NCBI RefSeq assembly: GCF_008729015.1
Contig: NZ_RKSM01000001.1
Coordinates: 1,984,001 to 2,048,000, forward strand
DNA length: 64,000 nt
Source of the DNA: Haloarcula sp. CBA1129
Lineage (GTDB): Archaea > Halobacteriota > Halobacteria > Halobacteriales > Haloarculaceae
Direction: 5' to 3'
Shown one piece after another: positions 50,079 to 58,083 of the stretch. The first letter of the stretch is position 1; every line of letters begins with the position of its first letter. The translations under genes were made by a program, and so were the position numbers. The notes under the pieces were generated by a model. It saw nothing but the letters and a program-made list of their open reading frames with translations, did not search any database and was not told the origin of the DNA.

Positions 50079-51161
50079 ATGACTAGTCTCACCGACGTGT
50101 ACGAAGGGGAGGTTGGGCGCGTCGCGTCGCGTCGCCAGCAACTCGTCGGGACAGCACTGTTTCTCGTGGGTACTGTCGGACTCATCGGGGCAATCGCGCT
50201 CGCAACGACCGGCGTCGGCAACAGGTACGGGCTGGACGCCTACGCAGCTAGGCGAATCGCCGGCATCGTCGCTGGGCTCGGATTGCCGTCGGTCATCCTC
50301 GGCGTGTTCGCAGTGTTGCCGGCCAGTCGTCGAATCCGGCTGACTGCCCTCGGCGGTACGGGCGTCGCAGCGGTGGGTGTCTGGCTGTTCCAGTCGCTGT
50401 ACCCCTACAGTTGGACCAGTAGCGACCCGCTGCTGGCACTGCTTACTGGGGTCGTCTACTTCGCTGGTATCGTGACGGCGTTTTGGTGCTTGTTCGCGTC
50501 GCTCGCGACATTCAAGACGCGGAACGAACCCGGCGGGACGGCACGCATGGAAGTGACCGAAGAAGGGACGATTCGCCTCGTCGAGGAAGCCCGGACGCTC
50601 CCGGGGCTGGGCGGCATCGGGTTTTTCGGACGGGACCCGGACGGCACAGTCGAGACACAGACGAATCGCCCGGGCACCGGTGACGAGGGCGCTGTCAGCG
50701 ACGGCGGAAACGGACAGCGCTCGGGCGATACGCACAGGGCCAACAGCCGCCATCGGCGACAGACAGCCGACACGCAGTCTGACCGCAGCACGCGGTCCCA
50801 GCGGCAATCTGACAGCGGCACAGCGACCGAGCGACAGTCGGACCGCCAGACGAACGCCAGTCAGCAAAACACCGCATCGCGTGGACCGGACCGGACCGGC
50901 CCCTCCGAGAACGCGCTCGACCCGAAAATAGCTGCGGCCGGCCCGGAAGCATCGCCGTCGACCGACGGCGGGACGGCGACGACGGGCCACGATGCGATTA
51001 CGGAGACGGCGGTCCATCAGGGCGAACCGGACACCTACTGCGGGAACTGCCGGCATTTCGAGTACGTGATGCAGGACGGCGACATCGAGCCGTACTGTTC
51101 GTTCCACGGCGAGGTCATGGACGATATGGAAGCCTGCTCCGCGTGGGTTCGCAACGACTGA
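50079..51161 (+). CDS. membrane protein with C-terminal Cys cluster, DUF7139-like (360 aa)
   Basis: The N-terminal third has four hydrophobic spans (about 20-42, 60-80, 86-106 and 120-146). A small conserved segment follows (ARMEVTEEGTIRLVEEART), then a long low-complexity linker rich in Gln, Ser, Asp and Arg. The C-terminal module is YCGNCRHFEYVMQDGDIEPY followed by CSFHGEVMDDMEACSAW, four Cys that probably bind zinc. Conserved in haloarchaea, function unknown. Confidence 0.75.
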   Translation: MTSLTDVYEGEVGRVASRRQQLVGTALFLVGTVGLIGAIALATTGVGNRYGLDAYAARRIAGIVAGLGLPSVILGVFAVLPASRRIRLTALGGTGVAAVGVWLFQSLYPYSWTSSDPLLALLTGVVYFAGIVTAFWCLFASLATFKTRNEPGGTARMEVTEEGTIRLVEEARTLPGLGGIGFFGRDPDGTVETQTNRPGTGDEGAVSDGGNGQRSGDTHRANSRHRRQTADTQSDRSTRSQRQSDSGTATERQSDRQTNASQQNTASRGPDRTGPSENALDPKIAAAGPEASPSTDGGTATTGHDAITETAVHQGEPDTYCGNCRHFEYVMQDGDIEPYCSFHGEVMDDMEACSAWVRND

Positions 51162-51262
51162 GACGGTCCGAGCCCTGTCCCGGCGCTCGGTCCGCACGAC
51201 ACAGAACGGGCCGGGCGAAACCGGGCGTTTAACACGGTCGGCAAGCAAACGGTGGTACTACA

Positions 51263-51589
51263 ATGGAGTTTTGCGACGAATGCGGTTCGATGATGAAAAC
51301 GGACGACGAGCGCTGGGTCTGTGGCAGTTGCGGCTACGAGAAGGCTCGAAACGCCGAGACCGAACAGGAGATGGCCGTCACTACGCAGGGCCAAGAGGAG
51401 TCGGAAGTCGTCGACACCTCCGAAGTCGATGCCGAAGACATGGGACCGACGACGGGTGCTCGCTGTCCCGAGTGTGGCAACGAGCGGGCCTTCTACGAGA
51501 TGAAGCAGATCCGCGCGGCCGACGAGTCCGAGACGCGCTTTTTCACCTGCACCGAGTGCGAACACAAGTGGCGAGAGGACGACCACTGA
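51263..51589 (+). CDS. tfs: transcription factor S (TFIIS/RPB9-like) (108 aa)
   Basis: The N-terminal zinc ribbon (CDECGSMM, CGSCGY) and C-terminal zinc ribbon (CPECGNERAFYEMKQIRA, CTECEHKW) both have four Cys. The acidic catalytic loop ADES in RAADESETRFF promotes RNA cleavage by stalled RNA polymerase. Size is typical for archaeal TFS. GTTTAACA upstream is the likely TATA. Confidence 0.93.
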   Translation: MEFCDECGSMMKTDDERWVCGSCGYEKARNAETEQEMAVTTQGQEESEVVDTSEVDAEDMGPTTGARCPECGNERAFYEMKQIRAADESETRFFTCTECEHKWREDDH

Positions 51590-51598
51590 GGCCAGCCC

Positions 51599-52210
51599 GT
51601 GCCCACTGATCCCGCGTTCCCGGACGTGCCCACCGACCGGTTGCGCGACGGCGGCTGGGAGCTCGTCGACGAAAGCGTCGAGACCGTCTTCGAGTTACCG
51701 ACAGCCCGCGTCGAGGGGGCAACGAAGGTGTACGACGCCGCCGAGACACGCGAGGCCGTCCGGGATGCGGTCGGGTTCGACAATCAGTGGCGGTTCTTTT
51801 TCGCGACCGCGCTGTCGTTTACGCCGTCGCTGGCACCGGGCATCGGGCCGGCAATGATTCTTCCGACGGTCCGTTCGGAGGCGCAGTCGGCCTTTGCCGA
51901 CGAACTGGCCGACAGAGGGTTCGAGTCTATCGAACGCGGACGGAGAGAGCGGGTCCGCGTTGACAGCGGCGACCGGGCGCGACTCCGGACCTACAGTGCT
52001 GAACTCTATCTCGACGCAATCGACGTGACGCTGGCGATTACCGGCTGGGTCGGCGTCTGGCACAGCGACGGGTTCCGCATCGCCGCCGGGGCGTATCCGG
52101 ACCAGTCGCTGTCGTCACTGCTTGAGATTGAGAATCCGCCGGAACCACTCCAGCGGACGCCGTCGGACTACCGATCTGAACTGCTGGCCCTCATCCGCGC
52201 CGTGGCGTAA
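51599..52210 (+). CDS. hypothetical haloarchaeal protein (203 aa)
   Basis: GTG start ten nt after the TFS stop, so probably in the same operon. The product starts MPTDPAFPDVPTDRLRDGGW and contains FRIAAGAYPDQSL and FFFATALSFTPSLAPGIGPA, with an alpha/beta composition and one weakly hydrophobic stretch. Conserved in appearance but I cannot assign a function. It overlaps the convergent gene by 20 nt. Confidence 0.65.
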   Translation: MPTDPAFPDVPTDRLRDGGWELVDESVETVFELPTARVEGATKVYDAAETREAVRDAVGFDNQWRFFFATALSFTPSLAPGIGPAMILPTVRSEAQSAFADELADRGFESIERGRRERVRVDSGDRARLRTYSAELYLDAIDVTLAITGWVGVWHSDGFRIAAGAYPDQSLSSLLEIENPPEPLQRTPSDYRSELLALIRAVA

Positions 52211-52571
52211 GCGCCAGCAGCAGTCCGTCGAGGAACAGTTCGACCGGGCCGAGCCCGAGTCGGTTGGCGAGCGAACTCGGGACGGCGTCCGCACCGAGGC
52301 GGGCGACGGGCGCGCCGCGAACGCGGATCTCAGCCGTCAGTCCGGCAGCAGCCAGTGCCCCGGCCACGCTCCGTCCCTCGACCGGTCGGTCCCGCCAGAG
52401 GGAAAACGCCGCCCCGAGCGACGGCAGGTCGACGGCGACGAGGTCGTCGTACCCGCGGATGGTGAACGCGACTCCGTCCCGCTCGACGGTCAGGTCGGCG
52501 TCGACGAGGAGGTCCGGCTTTCGCTCGATCAGGTCGAACAGATCACCGACCGCCTCCGCCGTGGTGACCAC
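52191..52571 (-). CDS. hypothetical protein (126 aa)
   Basis: GTG start (reads MVTTAEAVGDLFDLIERKPD). Compact alpha/beta composition with LTVERDGVAFTIRGYDDLVA, VAGALAAAGLTAEIRVRGAP and a final hydrophobic helix. It lies two nt after the 69-aa gene, so the two are cotranscribed and probably functionally tied. Family not recognised. Confidence 0.6.
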   Translation of the reverse strand: MVTTAEAVGDLFDLIERKPDLLVDADLTVERDGVAFTIRGYDDLVAVDLPSLGAAFSLWRDRPVEGRSVAGALAAAGLTAEIRVRGAPVARLGADAVPSSLANRLGLGPVELFLDGLLLALTPRRG

Positions 52572-52573
52572 TG

Positions 52574-52783
52574 TCAGTCGTTATCGCGTGTCGTGATGGT
52601 CAGCGTCCCATCGACCCGCCAGCGAGCGTGTTCGGCGTCCTCGCCGGCCTTGCTCGGGACATCGACTTCCATGTCCTCGAAGTCATACGTTATCTCGGCA
52701 TTGCGCCCGGTCAAGCGGTCATAGAGCCCGATTGCGAGGTCTGGCCAAGTTGTCGTCTCCATCGGCGTTTCTGATTCGCTCAT
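52574..52783 (-). CDS. small acidic haloarchaeal protein (69 aa)
   Basis: Starts MSESETPMETTTWPDLAIGL, with a helix YDRLTGRNAEIT and strands FEDMEVDVP, HARWRVDGTLTITTRDND. Conserved-looking, soluble, no known function. First gene of a pair with the 126-aa protein. Confidence 0.65.
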   Translation of the reverse strand: MSESETPMETTTWPDLAIGLYDRLTGRNAEITYDFEDMEVDVPSKAGEDAEHARWRVDGTLTITTRDND

Positions 52784-52858
52784 ACGATACAGTGTACGTG
52801 CTACTACATGTTTAAAGTCGACCCCAACAACAGGGGTTCGGCGGGAAGACAGAAACTG

Positions 52859-53581
52859 TCAGGGCCGCCGCGCGAACGTCAGGTAGCCGGTATGGCCGAC
52901 GCCGCCGGTCGAGGGTCGGGAGCCGCGGTCGTCAAAGTCCATCTCCCGCTGGATGGTGTCAAGCGTTTCGACGCCGTCAAGGCCGACCTCGGTGGCTGTC
53001 TCGACGACCTCGCGCGTGTTCTCCACGAACGGGGAGTACACCGCAAGCGACCCGCCGCGGTCCAGCAGCGTGGGCGTTCGCTCGACCACAGTCGGGGCGT
53101 CCGCTGTATCGAGGGTCAGCACGTCAAAGCCCGAGAGGTCGTCGAGGTCGTCGGTGATATCACCGGTTCGGACCTCGACGGTGTCCGCGACGCCGGCGAT
53201 TTCCATGTTCTGGCGCGCGACCTCGGCGAACTCGGGGTCTTGCTCGTAGGTCACCACGTCAGCGCCGATGCGGCCCATATACGCGCTGAGGATGCCCGTT
53301 CCGGTACCAGCGTCGAGGACGCGGTCCGCCGCTGCCACGCCGGTCTTGCCGACGACCAGCCCCACGTCGCGGGGCATCATCGGTGCGCCGGTGCGTTCGA
53401 GATGCGTGAACAGGTCCGGGCCGCGAAGTCGGCGGACGGTGAAGCCGGTGCCCAGATGCGTCTCGACGACATCGCCCGGTTCCACGTCTTCGGGGACCTC
53501 CAGAATGCCGAGGTCAGACTCGAAGCGCTCGCCGGGGTCCAGCAGGTACTCGCGGTCCTCGTGGACGAAGAGGTACGCCAC
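52859..53581 (-). CDS. trmI: tRNA (adenine-N1)-methyltransferase TrmI (240 aa)
   Basis: GTG start at 53581 (reads VAYLFVHEDREYLLDPGERF), one nt after the NAC stop. The N-terminal beta domain (GDVVETHLGTGFTVRRLRGP) precedes the Rossmann methyltransferase domain: DRVLDAGTGTGILSAYMGRI (motif I), VVTYEQDPEFAEVARQNME and FDVLTLDTADAP (motif IV). It makes m1A57/58 in the T loop of archaeal tRNAs. The close NAC-TrmI link is common in haloarchaea. Confidence 0.9.
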   Translation of the reverse strand: MAYLFVHEDREYLLDPGERFESDLGILEVPEDVEPGDVVETHLGTGFTVRRLRGPDLFTHLERTGAPMMPRDVGLVVGKTGVAAADRVLDAGTGTGILSAYMGRIGADVVTYEQDPEFAEVARQNMEIAGVADTVEVRTGDITDDLDDLSGFDVLTLDTADAPTVVERTPTLLDRGGSLAVYSPFVENTREVVETATEVGLDGVETLDTIQREMDFDDRGSRPSTGGVGHTGYLTFARRP

Positions 53582-53582
53582 G

Positions 53583-53975
53583 TTACTCCAGTTCGTCGAC
53601 CGCGTCAGCGAGGTCGCCGTCGTTGGCTTCGAGTGCCTCTCTTGCTGTGTCCTCGTCGACGCCGGCCCGCATGGCGACGAGTTCGACGTCGTCCTCGTCG
53701 ACGCCGGAGTCGCTGGCGGTCTCGTCGGTGTCGTCAGCCGTCGCGGCCGAGCTCTCACCGGAGCCGAGTTCGCGGCTCTCTGGCTCACCGACGACCTGAT
53801 ACGTTTTCTGGCCCTGCGCTTCCATCAGCTGGACCTCCGCATCGTCGAAGACGAGCTCCTCGTCCGGGGTGCGAATAATTACTTCCTGCGCATCGATGTC
53901 CTCCATGTCGATGCCCATCTGTTCCATCATCTGCTTCATCTTGCGCGGGTTCATCCCGCCGCCTCCGCCAAACAT
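53583..53975 (-). CDS. nac: nascent polypeptide-associated complex protein (130 aa)
   Basis: The ATG at 53975 ([20 protein letters not shown]) is clearly the right start; longer frames are non-coding. The NAC domain ([32 protein letters not shown]) is followed by an acidic linker and a C-terminal UBA domain ([35 protein letters not shown]). It binds nascent chains at the ribosome exit. Directly followed by trmI. Confidence 0.93.
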   Translation of the reverse strand: MFGGGGGMNPRKMKQMMEQMGIDMEDIDAQEVIIRTPDEELVFDDAEVQLMEAQGQKTYQVVGEPESRELGSGESSAATADDTDETASDSGVDEDDVELVAMRAGVDEDTAREALEANDGDLADAVDELE

Positions 53976-54121
53976 ACGTAGGACTGGCGGGGCAGGGCAG
54001 AAAAGCGTAGCGACCCGGGCTCGGGCCGACGCTTGGCGCGGAACGGGCGGGTCGTGGGGCCGAAACCGGCACGCTCCCACAGCTTCGTAACGATTCTAAG
54101 GCTCGCCCGACCATTCCCGCC

Positions 54122-55072
54122 GTGTCACTGCTGTCCATCTTCGCCACGGCGATCCTTCCAGTCGTCGTCGTGGCTGTGGCCGGCTTCGCGCTCGGTCGGG
54201 TGAAAGGCACCGACCCCGACGCGCTCAACACCATCACGGTGTACGTCCTCGCGCCCGCGCTCGTCGTCCACAGCCTGACCACGTCGACGCTGGCCGGCGA
54301 CACGATTTTGAGCGTCGTTCTCGCCGTCGTCCTGTTCACCGCGGCGATGCTCCTCATCGCGGAGGGCGTCGGTCGCCTCACGGGGCACTCGGAACCGATT
54401 CTCGGTGCGTTCGTCCTCGTCTCTATCTTCCCGAACACGGGCAACTACGGTATTCCGCTGGCTGATTTCGCCTTCGGTGCGACAGGGCGCAGTACGGCCG
54501 TTCTCGTGACCGCGTTGCAGGGCGTGTTGCTCTACACGCTCGGGATCTACATCGCCGCCCGAGGCAGCGGCGGCAGCCCGCTCGCTGATATGCGCCGCGT
54601 GTTCGGTGTTCCCCTCGTCTACGCCGTCGTCGCCGCGCTCGGCCTTCGCTGGCTTGGCGCGGTGCCGCCCGTGGACTCGACGGTGATGCAGACGCTCGAA
54701 CTGCTGGGCAACGCCTCGATTCCGGTAATGTTGCTCATCCTCGGCATCCAGCTATCGAACGTCGACGGGAACAGCGATTTCCGGTCGGTCAGTATCGCCA
54801 GCGTGATGAAGCTCCTGTTGGCCCCAGTGCTCGCGTTCGCCGCGGTGCTCGCGGTCGGCTTCCAGAACCAGACGGTCGCGCGAGTGGTCGTCCTGCTGCT
54901 TGCGACGCCGACCGGCGTGACGACCATCATCCTCGTCGGCGCGTTCAGTCACGGGGCCGGAGCAGACTCGCCGAGCGAACTCGTCAGCGCGACGGTGTTC
55001 CTGACGACCGTCGCCAGTGCGGTGACGGTAACAGTGTTAGTCTGGCTCTTGCAGTCCGGACTGGTGCTGTGA
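54122..55072 (+). CDS. AEC-family (auxin efflux carrier-type) transporter (316 aa)
   Basis: GTG start (reads MSLLSIFATAILPVVVVAVA). About ten spans are visible, with the family pattern YVLAPALVVHSLTTSTLAGD, FPNTGNYGIPLADFAFG and NASIPVMLLILGIQLSNVDG. The family exports or imports organic acids such as malate. Monocistronic and convergent with the lipoprotein gene. Substrate unknown. Confidence 0.88.
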   Translation: MSLLSIFATAILPVVVVAVAGFALGRVKGTDPDALNTITVYVLAPALVVHSLTTSTLAGDTILSVVLAVVLFTAAMLLIAEGVGRLTGHSEPILGAFVLVSIFPNTGNYGIPLADFAFGATGRSTAVLVTALQGVLLYTLGIYIAARGSGGSPLADMRRVFGVPLVYAVVAALGLRWLGAVPPVDSTVMQTLELLGNASIPVMLLILGIQLSNVDGNSDFRSVSIASVMKLLLAPVLAFAAVLAVGFQNQTVARVVVLLLATPTGVTTIILVGAFSHGAGADSPSELVSATVFLTTVASAVTVTVLVWLLQSGLVL

Positions 55073-55522
55073 CTACTCCTCCCAGAATATCTGGATCTCG
55101 TCCGGGTAAATTTCTACGTAGTGGTTCGACCCCGCCCCAACGTCGAACCGTTCGATACTGAGGTCACTGGTCCGCGTCAGGCCGCCGTCGACAGCGACGG
55201 TTAGCGTGTACTCCCCGGGCGCGTGGATGTCTGGGTCGTACTCCACGGCTTCGTCGGCCGCCAGCGTCACCGTCTCATCAACCAGCGCGGTCCCATCGTG
55301 CGTAAGGGTGATCGTGACAGTCAGTTCGCTGTCCGTGGGGTTGTGGACGACGAACAGAATCGGGTCGTCTGGGGGCGGTGTCACCGTCGGGGTTGTCGCT
55401 CCTTGTGATGTCGTGGCGGTGGGCGTCGACGCTTCCCTCGCTGTCGAGGCGTCACCACCGGGAGCGGAACAGCCCGCGATTGGAAAGAGGGCAATCGCAG
55501 CGAGAAGCGTTCGGCGGTGCGT
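55073..55522 (-). CDS. lipoprotein with no canonical start codon in frame
   Basis: The C-terminal 103 residues (PDDPILFVVHNPTDSELTVT to EIQIFWEE) form an Ig-like beta domain. Reading 5' in the same frame gives an intact lipoprotein signal, THRRTLLAAIALFPIAGCSA, with lipobox AGC. Between the in-frame TGA at 55559-55561 and the lipobox no ATG, GTG or TTG exists. I start the feature at an ACG (55520-55522, Thr before HRR) as the most likely non-canonical or lost start. A GTG at 55384 would give only the soluble domain without its signal. Confidence 0.55.
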   Translation of the reverse strand, partial: THRRTLLAAIALFPIAGCSAPGGDASTAREASTPTATTSQGATTPTVTPPPDDPILFVVHNPTDSELTVTITLTHDGTALVDETVTLAADEAVEYDPDIHAPGEYTLTVAVDGGLTRTSDLSIERFDVGAGSNHYVEIYPDEIQIFWEE

Positions 55523-55558
55523 ATCGCTCGTCTCGGAGGAAGCGATAAGTGCTTTCTG

Positions 55559-56026
55559 TCAGTCCTCAGCGCCCTGTCGAACCTTCACGGCCATGCCCGT
55601 CTCGAAGTCGTCCATACCGCTGCCGGGCAGTTCCGCGCGGCCGACGGCGAGCAGATAGCCGTCCTCGTGGACGACGAGGGCTTCGTCGCCCGGGCGGAGT
55701 TCGCTGTCGGCGGACTGGACGAACTTCGCGAAGGCGTTGCGGCCCTCGCGGATGAACGGCTCGCTCTCGTCGCCGACGACAACGCGGTGTCGCGACGCGT
55801 CGAACGCATCGAGGAGTCGGTTCCCGCCGGCAAGCCCGAGTCGAAAACGTCCGTCGTCACCGTACGTGGCGACGCGGCCGTCCGTGGTATGGATCTGCCG
55901 CGGACGGCCGGAACTGGTATGTGTTACATCGAGGGCGTCAGGACCTGCAAACAGCGCAGTCCCGCCACCACCGCCGAACTGGTAGTCGGCCGCACGACGG
56001 AGCCCGCGGAGCTCGTTGTCACTCAT
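55559..56026 (-). CDS. PUA-domain protein (155 aa)
   Basis: The ATG at 56026 (MSDNELRGLRRAADYQFGGG) is used. An N-terminal part (TALFAGPDALDVTHTSSGRP, RQIHTTDGRVATYGDDGRF) precedes a C-terminal PUA fold (VVVGDESEPFIREGRNAFAK, LRPGDEALVVHEDGYLLAVG). PUA domains bind RNA; stand-alone archaeal versions are linked to tRNA or rRNA modification. Its stop is in the same frame as, and just before, the lipoprotein frame. Confidence 0.8.
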   Translation of the reverse strand: MSDNELRGLRRAADYQFGGGGGTALFAGPDALDVTHTSSGRPRQIHTTDGRVATYGDDGRFRLGLAGGNRLLDAFDASRHRVVVGDESEPFIREGRNAFAKFVQSADSELRPGDEALVVHEDGYLLAVGRAELPGSGMDDFETGMAVKVRQGAED

Positions 56027-56614
56027 TGCTCCTGTTCGATGCCGGGTGATAAACCGCCTTTCGGTCTGTCCGTCCTGCCGTCCGAAACACGCTGAAACGA
56101 ATCGTAGGTCCGACTGTGGCTGCCCGAACCACGGCCGGCCGAAATCGTGTGGCGATGGTGAATGCCACTCCCCCAATCCGTTCCGGAATCAACGGTCCGG
56201 CCCTATGGGTGACGGAATCCCGAACCGGAATGCCGTTGGTTCGCTCCGTCAGTCGCCCCGGCCCGAGTCCACGGGGCGTGTGCCTCTGTATCCGATCCGC
56301 GGTCAGAGATCCGACCACGTCATCTAGAACTGCGGTGGGTCTCCGTCTCGCGCCTGTTCCGTGACGAGCAGTCGCGAGGGTGTCCGACACTCCTCAACAC
56401 ATGGCAACACGCCGTCTCTGTGACCCAACTGGTGGAGGGCACTACGAGGGGATGTATGTGCTGCTTCAGTTATGCAGGTGGGCCCGAGAGATCGTTCTAC
56501 CGGGCCGGAGCGGCGGTGTCTCTCCGGAGACTATGGTCATTGCTTCCTTGTAACATACTTTCCCCGTCGGTTTTGGGGAAATTTATACCGGATGACTTCC
56601 AAGTGACTGGTGAT
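56027..56614. other. 588-bp region without a convincing gene
   Basis: Several open frames exist but none has haloarchaeal coding character; their products are Arg/Thr/Pro-rich or carry no recognisable pattern. The last part holds the TATA box AATTTATACC (about 56579-56588) for the next gene. A degraded gene or a non-coding RNA could lie here; nothing decides it. Confidence 0.4.
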
Positions 56615-56797
56615 ATGGCTACAGACACGCGAAAAGTTATTCTGGGCGCTGCGCTGCTGGTGATAAGCACTGTACTCATCCTTGGTACAGGGGCAATCAA
56701 CATCGGCATCCCGGCCGCTGCCGGAGCGCTAGCTGCACTGGGGTTGGCCGCCGGGGCCCTCCTCGTTGGAACGTCAGAAGACGGTCGTCCGGTCTAA
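56615..56797 (+). CDS. two-span small membrane protein (60 aa)
   Basis: The ATG at 56615 (MATDTRKVILGAALLVISTV) lies about 30 nt after a TATA box, so leaderless. Two Gly/Ala-rich spans (about 7-26 and 31-51, AAAGALAALGLAAGALLVG) and a polar end are visible. Similar tiny membrane proteins are widespread in haloarchaea with no known function. Longer upstream frames are rejected because they start before the promoter. Confidence 0.7.
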   Translation: MATDTRKVILGAALLVISTVLILGTGAINIGIPAAAGALAALGLAAGALLVGTSEDGRPV

Positions 56798-56921
56798 TCG
56801 CTGAGAGAGTCTTTTCCTTCGATGGCAACCCAGAAACAAGGAGCGGTGAGCCCGTCGAACCGCAGGAAGCTATGTTCGTGATTGGCACAGCGACGGTGTG
56901 ACCGCCCACACACTGGGTCGG

Positions 56922-57419
56922 CTATAGCAGGAATCGATCGGAGTCGTCGCTCATGTCGATAAACCCGTCAACGGCCGCTTTGAGGTCTTCGGAGGACGAC
57001 TCCTCGAAGCCCATCGCCTCGACGCGACAGCCCTCGTGGCGGAGATAGCGACACACACGAGCGAAGTCGCCGTCGCCGGTACAGAGCACCACCGTATCGA
57101 CGTGATTCGCCAGCGAGACCGCATCGAGACTCATCCCGACATCCCAGTCGGCCTTCTTCGATCCGTCCTGAAATGTCTTGATGTCCTTGATGCGCGTCTC
57201 GAAGCCGATGTCGACGAGCGCTTCGAAAAACGACTCTTCCTCTGGCGAATCCGCGCGGATGACGTAGGCGATAGCGCGGGTCAGTTCACGGTCGTCAACG
57301 GCCTCTTGCAGTAGTGCCTCGTAGTCGATGTTTCGCGAGTAAAGACTCCGGGCAGTGTGATAGAGGTTTTGCGCGTCGGCCAGTACGGCCACGCGTTGTC
57401 CCGGATGTGAGACAGTCAT
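56922..57419 (-). CDS. NYN-domain (LabA-like) ribonuclease (165 aa)
   Basis: PIN-like fold with conserved Asp residues: RVAVLADAQNLYHTARSLYS, KKADWDVGMSLDAVSLANHV and TVVLCTGDGDFARVCRYLRH. This is the NYN/LabA-DUF88 arrangement, predicted metal-dependent RNases that act on structured RNA. Full length. Monocistronic. Confidence 0.85.
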   Translation of the reverse strand: MTVSHPGQRVAVLADAQNLYHTARSLYSRNIDYEALLQEAVDDRELTRAIAYVIRADSPEEESFFEALVDIGFETRIKDIKTFQDGSKKADWDVGMSLDAVSLANHVDTVVLCTGDGDFARVCRYLRHEGCRVEAMGFEESSSEDLKAAVDGFIDMSDDSDRFLL

Positions 57420-57590
57420 ACCCTGATTTTTCTCCCGGACTGGGATAGGTTTTCGGGGTTTGGAGAACGGCCCGAGCGTGTCAGACTGGCAGCCAGTCCG
57501 TCCTCAGCGAGAACACTGCCAGACGTGATGGTGTAAACGTCACCGAGTATTTGTTGTCGTGCTCGGAGTCCAGAGCGACGTGAGTGTATC

Positions 57591-57830
57591 ATGACGGCTA
57601 CGTGTGGGTACAGCCACGACGTCTCCGGCGAGCGGTTCGATGCCCCGATCACCTACACGAGACCGCTCGGGTTCGTCATTTTCAGTATCGTCAGTTTCGT
57701 TTCGATAATCCTTGGGCTTCCCGAGGCGGCTGGGACACTACTGAGCTTCGTTATTGCCATCGAAGCGTTCATCGGCGGATTCACCATTGCGCTGTTTGTC
57801 GTTACACTCACACGGTCGATCAGTCGCTGA
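57591..57830 (+). CDS. two-span membrane protein, ion-channel-like end (79 aa)
   Basis: Starts MTATCGYSHDVSGERFDAPI. Span one is about 25-44 (PLGFVIFSIVSFVSIILG) and span two about 48-74. The second span and its end (IAIEAFIGGFTIALFVVTLT) resemble the inner helix of two-span potassium channels found in pentapeptide-channel proteins. A selectivity filter (GYGD) is missing, so it may be a remnant or a different small membrane protein. Confidence 0.5.
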   Translation: MTATCGYSHDVSGERFDAPITYTRPLGFVIFSIVSFVSIILGLPEAAGTLLSFVIAIEAFIGGFTIALFVVTLTRSISR

Positions 57831-58083
57831 GCCGGTGTCTACACCGGACGCACCGTCGGACAAGAGCGCAAGCGATAAGTCCCTCACAGTTGATCAAATA
57901 GATATGCGACGACGCGCCACGACTTCGCCGGGACCGCTGACCGCTAGCCAGCGCGTCGTCTCGAAAGCAAAACGCAAGCAGTCTTTCTGATGGCTCGTTG
58001 CGGGCGTAGCGACCCCGTCCCGGGCCGCCTTTTCAGGTATCGACAGACCGGACACCCCACCCAACAACATAACAGACACAGCA
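57831..58083. other. 253-bp intergenic region upstream of dapA
   Basis: No clear gene. A 28-codon basic frame (57903-57990) could be real but has no supporting signal. No known riboswitch pattern is visible. A GGTATCGAC near 58037 could be a weak TATA for dapA. Confidence 0.35.

Noticed and set aside
52808-53878. 356-codon plus-strand frame across trmI and nac
   Set aside because: It covers two well-supported minus-strand genes and ends in an Arg-rich run typical of shadow frames.
56401-56553. 50-codon frame in the large gene-free region
   Set aside because: No supporting promoter or ribosome site; product lacks haloarchaeal acidity and any recognisable motif.
57903-57990. 28-codon basic frame upstream of dapA
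   Set aside because: No promoter at the right distance, no ribosome site, and a composition (Arg/Ser/Thr) common in random GC-rich frames.
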